Of a DNA stretch of 45,406 bases, positions 1 through 7,283 are shown one piece after another (the stretch's first letter is position 1; the number at the start of each line of letters is the position of its first letter). Both the position numbers and the translations under genes were made by a program. The notes beneath the pieces are model-generated. The model made no database searches. It was not told the DNA's origin and saw only the letters and a list, made by a program, of their open reading frames with translations. The stretch is from Bacteroidota bacterium (GTDB lineage Bacteria; Bacteroidota; Bacteroidia; 2-12-FULL-35-15), in the NCBI GenBank assembly GCA_947476185.1, contig CANJPX010000024.1:1-45406 (forward strand). Reading direction: 5' to 3'.

Positions 1-186
1 ATGTATCAATTACAAAATTTTAAGGGAGAACATTTTATTATAATGAGTGAGCAGGCATTCGAATCATTAAAAAAAGAACAGGTCGTTCAACTTCAGCAGT
101 ACGGTAAATTATTACATAGTCCGCTCAATACTATTGAGAAACATGGCGGTGGAAGTGCACGATGCATGATTGCGGAAATAAAATAG
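1..186 (+). CDS. CtlX-like arginine deiminase/amidinotransferase, C-terminal end (partial)
   Basis: This is the 3' end of a gene that enters from the left edge; the ATG at base 1 is probably an internal methionine. The 61 visible residues end in GGGSARCMIAEI, which matches the C-terminal active-site segment of the guanidino-group-modifying enzyme superfamily (arginine deiminase-related proteins, citrulline-utilising hydrolase CtlX). Cys55 of the visible part would be the nucleophile. The family acts on arginine- or citrulline-type substrates in the cytoplasm. Only about the last fifth of the enzyme is present, so the substrate cannot be judged. It runs in the same direction as yajQ, 91 bases downstream. 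Confidence 0.75.
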   Translation: MYQLQNFKGEHFIIMSEQAFESLKKEQVVQLQQYGKLLHSPLNTIEKHGGGSARCMIAEIK

Positions 187-277
187 TTTAAAGAAAGGTA
201 TTTGAAAGTTTGGAAATAAAAAATGTAAAAGGGAATCACAATTTTCATAAATTCGTTTTAATTCAAAATTCACAGAC

Positions 278-769
278 ATGGCTTCATTTGATATTGTAAA
301 CAAAGTAGATGCTCAATTGCTTGATAATGCAATAAACGTAGCACGTAAGGAAATTATTAATCGCTTTGATTTTAATGGTTCTAAAACCGAAATCACCTTG
401 GATAAAAAGGATATGTCGGTTCATATTACGACTGAAAATGAAATGAGAGTTAATTCAATTACGGATGTTATTCGTCAGCGAATGATCAAGCAGCAGTTAA
501 ATCCATTGTGTCTTGATTTTGAAAAGGATCATTACGCATCAGGCATTATGGTAAAAAAAGACCTTAAAGTAAAAGAAGGTATTGATAAAGATGTAGCGCG
601 AAAGATCATCAAAGACATTAAAGATTCCAAACTAAAGGTGCAGGCCCAAATGATGGACGATCAGGTAAGGGTAACAGCCAAAAAGATCGACGATCTACAA
701 GCTGTAATAGCTTTAATGCGACAAGGGAGTTACGACCTTCCTTTACAATTTGTGAATATGAAAGGATAA
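278..769 (+). CDS. yajQ: YajQ family nucleotide-binding protein
   Basis: The 163-residue protein has the full length of the YajQ (UPF0234) family. It starts MASFDIVNKVD, contains the family's FDFNGSKTEI stretch, and ends in QVRVTAKKIDDLQAVI followed by a DLPLQF tail. The family has two ferredoxin-like folds. Members bind cyclic di-GMP in Xanthomonas and have been linked to RNA or nucleotide binding elsewhere; what it binds here is unknown. It is cytoplasmic with no signal peptide. The start is the first ATG, giving the canonical MASFDIV N terminus. The stop codon abuts the stop of the convergent gene on the minus strand, with no bases between. Confidence 0.93.
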   Translation: MASFDIVNKVDAQLLDNAINVARKEIINRFDFNGSKTEITLDKKDMSVHITTENEMRVNSITDVIRQRMIKQQLNPLCLDFEKDHYASGIMVKKDLKVKEGIDKDVARKIIKDIKDSKLKVQAQMMDDQVRVTAKKIDDLQAVIALMRQGSYDLPLQFVNMKG

Positions 770-1195
770 TTAATTCAATCTGAAAAAGAAAAAGAAAACA
801 GCGGCAGCTGCTTTTGTTTGATTGACATCTTTTGCATAACCTATTGTTGAATAGGAAGCATTTTGCAATGTACCATCCTCCTTTATGTATCCTATTGTTG
901 AATAGGAGCTATTTTGAACCGTCCCATCGCTTTTGATATAACCTATTGTAGAATACGAACTATTTTGTATTGTCCCATCACTTTTTATATATCCGATTGT
1001 TGAATACGAACTATTTTGAACAGTTCCGTCATCTTTGATATATCCTATCGTTGAATAATTTTCGTTTTGAACAGTTCCGTCATTTTTTACATACCCAACA
1101 GTTGAATAGGAACTGTTCTGAATCGTTTGTGCGAAAGACCGGGTCGAGATCAATGCTACACAAACGAATGCGAAGGAGATAATTATTTTTTTCAT
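770..1195 (-). CDS. Secreted 17-residue-repeat protein (beta-flower-like)
   Basis: A small exported protein of 141 residues. An N-terminal signal peptide (MKKIIISFAF..., likely cleavage after SFA) is followed by six tandem 17-residue repeats of the form NSSYSTIGYIKSDGTVQ; the first five are well kept and the last degenerates after GYAKD. The pattern resembles short Bacteroidota proteins described as five-fold beta-flower proteins, in which each repeat would give a beta hairpin arranged around an axis; that family name is from memory. The C terminus ends in a short run of phenylalanines. The start is placed at the second in-frame ATG (1195), which opens a normal signal peptide; an ATG at 1201 is the alternative. 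No function is known. A near-perfect promoter lies just upstream. Confidence 0.8.
   Translation of the reverse strand: MKKIIISFAFVCVALISTRSFAQTIQNSSYSTVGYVKNDGTVQNENYSTIGYIKDDGTVQNSSYSTIGYIKSDGTIQNSSYSTIGYIKSDGTVQNSSYSTIGYIKEDGTLQNASYSTIGYAKDVNQTKAAAAVFFFFFRLN
812..1117 (-). repeat. Six tandem 51-bp units inside the secreted repeat protein
   Basis: The repeat array encodes six 17-residue units, so the DNA repeats with a 51-bp period, in frame. Units three to five are almost identical at the protein level (NSSYSTIGYIK then S or E, DGT, V/I/L, Q), consistent with recent unit duplication or gene conversion. The outermost units differ more. Confidence 0.85.
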
Positions 1196-1212
1196 GGTCA
1201 TTATTGTTTTAT

Positions 1213-1244
1213 CAAATGTAGGAAATAATCATTCGGGGTACAAA
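1213..1244 (-). promoter_or_regulatory. Bacteroidota-type promoter (-33 TTTG, -7 TACATTTG)
   Basis: On the minus strand TTTG (1244-1241) is followed after exactly 20 bases by TACATTTG (1220-1213). This matches the established Bacteroidota consensus TTTG / TAnnTTTG at both boxes and with normal spacing. It lies 12 to 18 bases before the possible start codons of the secreted repeat protein, giving a very short leader. It is the best promoter match I found in the window. Confidence 0.7.
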
Positions 1245-1300
1245 TTTCTGTTTCAATACAAAATTTTATCAAACTATTAAAAAAGTGAAGTTCTTTATGA

Positions 1301-1681
1301 TCAAAATAAATTCAGGATCTTTGGTAAGAATATTATGGATCCAATAACAACGGCGGCAATAGCGGCAATCAATACACCACCTGCTGCAACATCTTTTACT
1401 TTTTTTGCCAAAGGATGAAAGTCAGGTGAAGCAAGATCTGTCAAAAGCTCTATTGCAGTGTTGAACATTTCAGCAATAAAAACCAAGGCAATAGAAAAAG
1501 TAAGCCAACACCATTCTGTGTTATTTATTTTTAAGATAAAACCTGCAATGATAACTACAAATGCTGCAACAATATGTATCCAGGCATTGTGTTCCGTTTT
1601 CAAAAAGGTGATGATACCCTGAAATGCAAAACGAAAACTTTTGATCCTGTCTTCTATTCGAAAAGGTTTATTATTGCTCAT
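1301..1681 (-). CDS. dgkA: Diacylglycerol kinase family protein (DgkA / undecaprenol kinase type)
   Basis: The 126-residue integral membrane protein has the DgkA fold: an N-terminal amphipathic stretch with FRFAFQGI, then three hydrophobic helices. The family signature AEMFNTAIELLTDL followed by KDVAAGGVL carries the catalytic and metal-binding Glu/Asn residues. In many Gram-positive bacteria and in Bacteroidota this clade phosphorylates undecaprenol or diacylglycerol, recycling lipid carriers; the substrate here is inferred. The start overlaps the end of the upstream DUF1361 gene by 11 bases, so translation is probably coupled. It is the last gene of the minus-strand membrane-protein operon. 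Confidence 0.9.
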   Translation of the reverse strand: MSNNKPFRIEDRIKSFRFAFQGIITFLKTEHNAWIHIVAAFVVIIAGFILKINNTEWCWLTFSIALVFIAEMFNTAIELLTDLASPDFHPLAKKVKDVAAGGVLIAAIAAVVIGSIIFLPKILNLF

Positions 1682-2321
1682 TTTTTTTATGATCTATCAA
1701 TGTTTGTAATGTCCAGTATGTTACAATCAAAAATACAGAAAAGAAAAATGTAACACCAATCATTTGGGTGTTTTGTAATGGATGTAACAACATATTAAAA
1801 ATATCAGAAAATAATTCAATCGGGTTGGTAAGAATATCCCAACTATTATATCTTGGAAATCGCCCAAGATAAATCCCAAAACCACATAGAAGCATCAGTA
1901 AGCCAATGAATAATTTCAGTGTTATTGGTGATAATCGAGACTTGAGAAATTTCTGTATTTCAAACAAGGAAGCAAACCCCAATAATAATCCATTCCAGGC
2001 AAAACACAATATCAGCACGAGGTCATACCATATCGGTACATCAGTCCTGAGATGCAAATGAAAAAGATCGGTTAAAATGTAGGGGGAATTCGGAAAAAAG
2101 ATTAGCCATAGACAAAATAAAAAACCGATCTGCAGTTTTGATCCGGAGCGTTTGTCATAGTTTGTTAAAACCAGGGAACATAAAAACGGGATCCAGGCAA
2201 GAAATAAATTCCAGACAAGAAAAATATAATTCAAACTCCCACTCCATTGGATCCTGAAATACAATAAAAGCAGGCTCATAACTGATGATACGATCATTAC
2301 TTTTGTTATATCCTTATTCAT
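1671..2321 (-). CDS. DUF1361 family membrane protein
   Basis: The 216-residue protein has about six transmembrane segments. The stretch LIFFPNSPYILTDL followed by a conserved FHLHL and WYDLVLI matches the DUF1361 family, whose function is unknown. It overlaps the genes on either side (8 bases with the upstream 239-residue membrane protein, 11 with dgkA), so all three are almost certainly one transcript. With DgkA and the DUF4153/4173-LRR protein in the same operon, a role in the envelope is plausible but not shown. Confidence 0.85.
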   Translation of the reverse strand: MNKDITKVMIVSSVMSLLLLYFRIQWSGSLNYIFLVWNLFLAWIPFLCSLVLTNYDKRSGSKLQIGFLFCLWLIFFPNSPYILTDLFHLHLRTDVPIWYDLVLILCFAWNGLLLGFASLFEIQKFLKSRLSPITLKLFIGLLMLLCGFGIYLGRFPRYNSWDILTNPIELFSDIFNMLLHPLQNTQMIGVTFFFSVFLIVTYWTLQTLIDHKKNEQ

Positions 2322-3033
2322 TTTTCGTTCTCCTTATTCTTTTAAAAATCAGCAGCATCGCTAAACATATAATTCCCTCACCTACTCCAAATAAGCACCA
2401 ATTGAAATTTTGTGGAACATAGTTTTTTATTTCAGCAAAGAGGTCGTTCTTGGCAGATAATGTCCAAACAACTTTTTCTGTTCCATTTGTAACCAAATAT
2501 TGAATATAATCCCACATAAATGAAATGATAATAGTGATACTACCAAAGACCAAGAAGATCCATTCAATAAAATTTATATGTATGTATTCTTCTTTCTCCT
2601 GATTGCAGATAATAAGCAAAGTAAGAACGATCATGGTTAAAGAAATGATGCAAGGAGCCATTACAGGACTTACCCAGGGAACAGGGATCAGAAATAAAAT
2701 ATCCCAAGTAAATAATGATTCAGGCCACGCTAATAAAACTTTCAAAAAGATGTAATAAAAAATATCCCAAATGGCAAAACTGTAAATAAAAAAAGCAAAT
2801 CGTTGAGTGGCATTTTTTCCTGCCATAACTCCAGCTGAGATTAACATAAAAATGGTAGCCACTTCGCGCCAAAACTCTGTAGTAGCAATATCCTTCGATA
2901 CGGGAGTTAATGGAAATCTGAACCCTTCCGGATAATAGATCTTTCTCAAATAAACAACTACTGAGGATTCGAGATAGCCCATTGCAACACTAAAAATGCT
3001 GAGCCAGATTATTGTTTTAACTATTGGTTTCAT
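2314..3033 (-). CDS. Conserved integral membrane protein, unknown
   Basis: A 239-residue protein with roughly seven hydrophobic segments. The N terminus (SVAMGYLESSVVVYLRKIYY) resembles a widespread hypothetical membrane protein with the MGYLE..VVVYLR stretch, but I know of no assigned function. The C terminus is basic (KRIRRTKNE), suggesting a cytoplasmic end. It starts 9 bases after the DUF4153/4173-LRR gene stops and overlaps the DUF1361 gene, so it is cotranscribed with them. Confidence 0.75.
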   Translation of the reverse strand: MKPIVKTIIWLSIFSVAMGYLESSVVVYLRKIYYPEGFRFPLTPVSKDIATTEFWREVATIFMLISAGVMAGKNATQRFAFFIYSFAIWDIFYYIFLKVLLAWPESLFTWDILFLIPVPWVSPVMAPCIISLTMIVLTLLIICNQEKEEYIHINFIEWIFLVFGSITIIISFMWDYIQYLVTNGTEKVVWTLSAKNDLFAEIKNYVPQNFNWCLFGVGEGIICLAMLLIFKRIRRTKNE

Positions 3034-3042
3034 GGTTGTTTT

Positions 3043-5565
3043 TTAATTAATAACTGTTGCATTTATCGTTGTTTTAGGCAATGCTTTTTTTAAATGGTCG
3101 AGTTGTCGTTTAGTCACGGTTCCAATATTCAGTAGTTTTAAATTTTCCATTTCATAAAGCGGACTATAATCTGAAAAGTCATTAGTTCCAATTGACAATA
3201 CTTCCAGCGATTTAAGTTTCTTCAGAAATTTGATATTTTGTAAACCACAACCTTCTACCGAAAGGGTCTTCAGTTTAGTAAATTGTTCAAGCGATACTGA
3301 TTCAGTCAGTATATTTCCATTTATAAAAAGTTCCTCCAAATCTTTATAGACAAGCAATGGATGTATTGAATAAACATTATTTCGTGACACATCTAAGGAT
3401 CTTAATGATGGAATTAAAGGAGCATACTCTTTTCTTTCCTTCAGAGATTTTTTAATATCATAATAAGACGTCAGTGCATAAAGATTATTCAATTGATTAT
3501 CCGAAAGATTCAGATATATTAAACTATTGAAATCACTCAACTTTTCAAACAATGAAGTATCTGTTACAAATATTTGATTGTTATGCAGATCTAATCTTTC
3601 TAACTTAGGCAATACCGGCAGAACAATTTTATTATTTACTATTGAGTTCGCAAGGTTCAATTCTTTAAGTTCCGGTAATTGAAGTAAAGGTAAAAAATCA
3701 TTAATAAAGATGTCAGAAGCAATTAGTGATTCTAATTTTTTCAAAGCCGGAAATGTTTTAAAATCAACCTGCTTGTTATTCGAAATATTGAGATATGTTA
3801 GCCCCTGAGCATTTTTTAACGCATTCAACTTTTTAATATTATTATTGGAAAGCGAAAGGAATTTCAAATGATCCAAATTTGGAAAAAAATCAATTGAATC
3901 CAGATAATTTGATTCCAAAAATAAATTCTCCAAAACCGGGAACTGTTTCAATTCGGAGAGATCCTTCAGTTGATTTCCTGTAAAATAAAGTGATTGGATA
4001 TTTGTAAGGATACTAATTGGGTTTAAAGTTTGCAGATAATTATTTTGAAGATCAAACTCTTTGATATCCTGTTGTTTGTTTAAAATTGTTGCATACACTC
4101 TGTTCTTTTCTATACATAAGGATTGCCATTGTTGTTCTTGCATCTCATCTAAAAAATCGTATATTTTTTTATGCAATGCTGGTTTGTAATCTATTGGAGA
4201 ATGATCGTAACGTGAAAACGCACTGGAGAGATCCAGGTTATCAAAGTCTGTTTTATTTTTTATAGAATCATTTAAAGTAAGCAACTGTGGTATATTCTTT
4301 TCGGATAATGAAGTCAAATAAAGTTTATCCAATGGTTTATGTTTAAGTTCTGCTCTGCTGATATTAAAACCTGTGACTAGCACATCCCAATTTACAAAAC
4401 AGGCTGTAATAAGGACGGCATAAAACAGCCAACCATTTGACCGGAAAAGGAACCAATTACTTTTTGTTTTGGCGATCTTGAAAAATGTGGTCATTAGCCC
4501 GATCATAGCCAATATCAACCATATATAGACTCCAATGCGTTTGTATGTTAAACTGTACTCATCGATATATAACTTGTTTCTTGAAGCCGTTGAAATTACC
4601 ATAAAGGCATTTTGTGCGATCCACAAATAGCTCAAAACCTTTAATATTTTATTTCCTTTAAAAAAGTTGAGTGCACCACGGAAATAGTATAAAATAATAA
4701 GAATAGCAATTGTTATTGAAAGGATCAAAACGCCAGTGCCTTGATGAACAAAAGCAGAATAGGTCAACTCTTTTGGCAATGTACCGTCAAGCCATAAAAA
4801 ATCAGCGTCAAGAATGTTTACCGTTAGCAATAATAAATTCAGCATCAAAAGGAGAATTGTACCAGACAATTTTTCGTTGTCCAGACTTAATTTAAAAATG
4901 GAGCTATGATTGTATAGTGAATCAGAAGTAATTGTATTAGCAGCTGCTTCATCGCCATCCGCGATCATTTTGATACGTTTATGATTGAATAATCCATACA
5001 TTAAAAAGAAACCTGCAAATGTGAAGAGTATCCAGCTTAATGAAATAAAATCAAGATTTATTTTTTTAGTGAAATTATCGAACAAAGGATTCGAAGCCTT
5101 ATACATGAAAAAGAAGACCAGTACAACAATAAATGGAATCAGAAAAAGCAAAATGCGCATCCCTTCTTTTTTGCCTTCAGCTTTCATAATTTTGTTTTGC
5201 GAACGATCAATAGTATCGAGAATTAAAAAAACATAGGATGCCGAAATTGAATACGCAGAAAAAAACAGGGAAACAATAATTGATGTTTTTGGATTTATGC
5301 TGTAAGCAGATAAAATGCAAAGGGAAATAATATTTGCCGTCAGAGATAACCCATTACCATAATAAAAAACACAGGAAGCGCTGAGAATACTGCCAAGAGA
5401 GGAAAAGATCCAATTCTTGTTATTTATTATTTCTTTATTACGGAGAAGCAATAGAACGATGATTGAAATTGTAAAAAGTAAAAAGTTTATTCCTAAACTT
5501 TGCAGGTAAAACAAGTAGCTGTAAATGCCAACTGATGCTGTTAGTATCCAATCGTTCTTTTTCAT
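3043..5565 (-). CDS. DUF4153/DUF4173-type membrane protein fused to a leucine-rich-repeat domain
   Basis: The 840-residue protein has two parts. Residues 1 to about 395 are a polytopic membrane domain with a dozen or so hydrophobic helices. It contains FVHQGTGVLILS and, after the last helix, NWDVLVTGFN followed by PLDKLYLTSLSEKNIPQL, the pattern seen at the end of DUF4153/DUF4173 domains. Residues about 505 to 835 form a dozen or so leucine-rich repeats of about 22 residues (for example LKFLSLSNNNIKKL). The membrane domain has no known function; LRRs usually bind proteins. It is 12 bases behind the 160-residue membrane protein gene and is followed by three more membrane-protein genes. Which side of the membrane the LRR faces cannot be read reliably. 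Confidence 0.8.
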   Translation of the reverse strand: MKKNDWILTASVGIYSYLFYLQSLGINFLLFTISIIVLLLLRNKEIINNKNWIFSSLGSILSASCVFYYGNGLSLTANIISLCILSAYSINPKTSIIVSLFFSAYSISASYVFLILDTIDRSQNKIMKAEGKKEGMRILLFLIPFIVVLVFFFMYKASNPLFDNFTKKINLDFISLSWILFTFAGFFLMYGLFNHKRIKMIADGDEAAANTITSDSLYNHSSIFKLSLDNEKLSGTILLLMLNLLLLTVNILDADFLWLDGTLPKELTYSAFVHQGTGVLILSITIAILIILYYFRGALNFFKGNKILKVLSYLWIAQNAFMVISTASRNKLYIDEYSLTYKRIGVYIWLILAMIGLMTTFFKIAKTKSNWFLFRSNGWLFYAVLITACFVNWDVLVTGFNISRAELKHKPLDKLYLTSLSEKNIPQLLTLNDSIKNKTDFDNLDLSSAFSRYDHSPIDYKPALHKKIYDFLDEMQEQQWQSLCIEKNRVYATILNKQQDIKEFDLQNNYLQTLNPISILTNIQSLYFTGNQLKDLSELKQFPVLENLFLESNYLDSIDFFPNLDHLKFLSLSNNNIKKLNALKNAQGLTYLNISNNKQVDFKTFPALKKLESLIASDIFINDFLPLLQLPELKELNLANSIVNNKIVLPVLPKLERLDLHNNQIFVTDTSLFEKLSDFNSLIYLNLSDNQLNNLYALTSYYDIKKSLKERKEYAPLIPSLRSLDVSRNNVYSIHPLLVYKDLEELFINGNILTESVSLEQFTKLKTLSVEGCGLQNIKFLKKLKSLEVLSIGTNDFSDYSPLYEMENLKLLNIGTVTKRQLDHLKKALPKTTINATVIN

Positions 5566-5576
5566 AATATGTTTGT

Positions 5577-6059
5577 TTATAGGGTTTCTAATTTATTTGT
5601 TAACTGGTAAATAATAAAAAGTGGAATTATTCCAATCAGTCCAAAGGAGCAATCGATCAATTGCCAGAAAAAAGGGATTTGCCGGATGGGGCCTGCTATC
5701 AGAGCTAATGGAAAAACCATAATACAAGCTATCATACCAAATTGGATGACCCAAACATTTTTAACCGGATCTATATATGGGCCAATGAATGCTGTTGCAA
5801 TTACAATGTGTGCAAACGCCAGCCAATCTGTACCATAAGAAAGATGAGGAAAGTTTAAACTCGTAATATTTACTTCATTATAAATAATAGATAGCCATTG
5901 TTGCAGAAATTCAGGAAGAAAAGCAGAATGCTGCATTATGAATGATAATTCTGATTGTATTGGAAACGCTGTTATTCCGCTTAATATCAGAAACAACATA
6001 AATAAGAGCAACCATCCCCTTATCTTCTTTTTTAATAGTAAACCTGTATATGTTTTCAT
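5577..6059 (-). CDS. Small four-helix membrane protein, unknown
   Basis: A 160-residue protein with about four hydrophobic segments (near residues 13-30, 78-95, 103-122 and 136-153) and a basic N terminus (KKKIRG). I do not recognise the family. It is the first gene of the unit that continues into the DUF4153/4173-LRR gene 12 bases downstream. A palindromic CTTTGnnnnnCAAAG element lies 20 bases before its start, suggesting that the neighbouring winged-helix regulator controls it. Confidence 0.65.
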   Translation of the reverse strand: MKTYTGLLLKKKIRGWLLLFMLFLILSGITAFPIQSELSFIMQHSAFLPEFLQQWLSIIYNEVNITSLNFPHLSYGTDWLAFAHIVIATAFIGPYIDPVKNVWVIQFGMIACIMVFPLALIAGPIRQIPFFWQLIDCSFGLIGIIPLFIIYQLTNKLETL

Positions 6060-6070
6060 GAAATCGTTTC

Positions 6071-6094
6071 TTAAAAGTACTTTGAATTACAAAG
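6071..6094 (-). promoter_or_regulatory. Candidate operator, copy 1
   Basis: The plus strand reads TTAAAAGTACTTTG, then AATTA, then CAAAG, an inverted repeat of CTTTG and CAAAG spaced by five bases. The same 14-base left arm plus CAAAG occurs once more at 7077-7100. Both copies lie directly in front of minus-strand membrane-protein genes and flank the regulator gene. On the minus strand the site includes TACTTTTA, which could serve as the -7 box, so a bound repressor would block transcription. Confidence 0.55.
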
Positions 6095-6112
6095 CAGAAG
6101 TGCAAAAAAATA

Positions 6113-6412
6113 TCAATCTCTGTTTTTAAATAATTTTTCAAGTGCGTCTAAATGATCATTAAACGCTTTCTTGCCGGCTTTAGTAACTGCATACGATGTA
6201 TTAGGTTTCTTACCTACAAATTGTTTCTTTACTTCAACGTATTCAATTTTCTCCAAGGCAGAAATATGGGAAGCTAGATTCCCATCAGTAATGTCAAGCA
6301 TTTCTTTCATTTCACTGAACTCCACCCTATCGTTAACCATCAATATTGACATAATGCCAAGCCGGATGCGATTTTCGAATGCCTTATTTAAATATTGAAT
6401 ATAATTTTTCAA
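6113..6412 (-). CDS. Winged-helix transcriptional regulator (MarR/ArsR-like)
   Basis: A 99-residue protein that is essentially one winged-helix DNA-binding domain. FENRIRLGIMSILMVNDRVEF leads into the recognition-helix region TDGNLASHISALEKI, then the wing VKKQFVGKKPNTSYAVTKAGK. This matches the small Bacteroidota 'winged helix DNA-binding domain' regulators. The start codon is TTG (6412-6410): an in-frame stop lies six bases upstream and the first ATG would cut into helix 1. It follows the 207-residue membrane protein gene by 29 bases. The paired inverted repeats in front of that gene and of the 160-residue protein gene are its most likely binding sites, implying autoregulation; this is inference. 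Confidence 0.85.
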   Translation of the reverse strand: MKNYIQYLNKAFENRIRLGIMSILMVNDRVEFSEMKEMLDITDGNLASHISALEKIEYVEVKKQFVGKKPNTSYAVTKAGKKAFNDHLDALEKLFKNRD

Positions 6413-6441
6413 ACTTTATTTTTAATTAGATCATTAAATTT

Positions 6442-7065
6442 TTACTTTCTTTCATATTTAAAATACATCATGGTGCCGTAAATAATATGCAAAATACCAA
6501 AACCAATTGCCCAAAACAATAATCCATAACCAATTAAAAAAGAACCAGCTAATCCTAAAGCTATTTCACATAAACCTAAATAGCGGATATCATCAAAAGT
6601 ATATTTACTTGCATTTACTAAAGCTAATCCATAAAATATCAATGTTGCCGGAGCGACTAATCCGATAATTCCATGATAAATAAGAACCAGACAAAACAAA
6701 CCTCCAGCAACCAAAGGAATTGCAAGGTTTATTAACAATCGTTTTGCCGAATTATCCCATATTTTCAACCCTTTGCGTTTTGAGTTACGAATTGTTAAAA
6801 GCGTGCCAACTAACAAGGAGGAAAATAAAACTGCAGCTGCTAATTCCAAAAAGTAAACTGTCACCCCTGTCAATTCCTCAGTATGTATCGTTCTATAATT
6901 ATCAGCGTATGAATCTAATTTCATAGACGCTAAATAAGCACCGATCAAAGCAAAAGCACCGGCAAAAACACCGGATAATCCACTTAATGAAATACATCGT
7001 GAGGAACGTTCCATCATGGAACGAATATCCGTTATTGCCTGCAAATGCTCTTTTTGTTCTGTCAT
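6442..7065 (-). CDS. Multi-pass membrane protein cotranscribed with the regulator, unknown
   Basis: A 207-residue protein starting MTEQKEHLQAITDIRSMMER. A short charged cytoplasmic region precedes about six hydrophobic segments, ending in a basic MYFKYERK tail. The reading frame stays open to an ATG at 7164. I prefer 7065 because the longer version would add an unrelated hydrophobic leader encoded by an A/T-rich stretch and would include the operator-like palindrome at 7077-7100. The family is not recognised. The pairing of a membrane protein with a one-domain winged-helix regulator is common in Bacteroidota. The element in front suggests it is repressed by the downstream regulator. Confidence 0.65.
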   Translation of the reverse strand: MTEQKEHLQAITDIRSMMERSSRCISLSGLSGVFAGAFALIGAYLASMKLDSYADNYRTIHTEELTGVTVYFLELAAAVLFSSLLVGTLLTIRNSKRKGLKIWDNSAKRLLINLAIPLVAGGLFCLVLIYHGIIGLVAPATLIFYGLALVNASKYTFDDIRYLGLCEIALGLAGSFLIGYGLLFWAIGFGILHIIYGTMMYFKYERK

Positions 7066-7076
7066 TTTGGAGTGTA

Positions 7077-7100
7077 TTAAAAGTACTTTGTAGTGCAAAG
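7077..7100 (-). promoter_or_regulatory. Candidate operator, copy 2
   Basis: The plus strand reads TTAAAAGTACTTTG, then TAGTG, then CAAAG, sharing the left arm and the right half-site with copy 1 at 6071-6094. Here the symmetry extends outward (ACTTTG against CAAAGT, and TTAA at both outer ends). The element sits 12 bases before the ATG of the 207-residue membrane protein. Confidence 0.55.
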
Positions 7101-7201
7101 TTAAATTAAAAATGAATATAACAATAAAAAAAAGTAAAAAAAATGTTAAAAAAACTTGTTTCATTCACCTCGATGAATAAAAAGACTTGATTTTAAAAGA
7201 G

Positions 7202-7236
7202 TTCAGAAAAAAATGTTTTGATATTCAATTTCTGAA
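7202..7236. promoter_or_regulatory. Inverted repeat upstream of cdaA
   Basis: TTCAGAAA (7202-7209) and TTTCTGAA (7229-7236) form a perfect eight-base inverted repeat around a 19-base AT-rich centre. It lies in the 218-base gap between the divergent cdaA and membrane-protein genes, 48 bases before the cdaA ATG. It could be an operator for cdaA, but AT-rich sequence produces such repeats by chance. Confidence 0.3.
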
Positions 7237-7283
7237 AAAGGTGCTTCAAGCAGAAATTTCAAAAAAAACCTTATACTTGTAAT

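Noticed and set aside
7066-7164. N-terminal extension of the 207-residue membrane protein
   Set aside because: The extra 33 residues are encoded by an A/T-rich stretch that contains the operator-like palindrome. The ATG at 7065 gives a sensible soluble N terminus.
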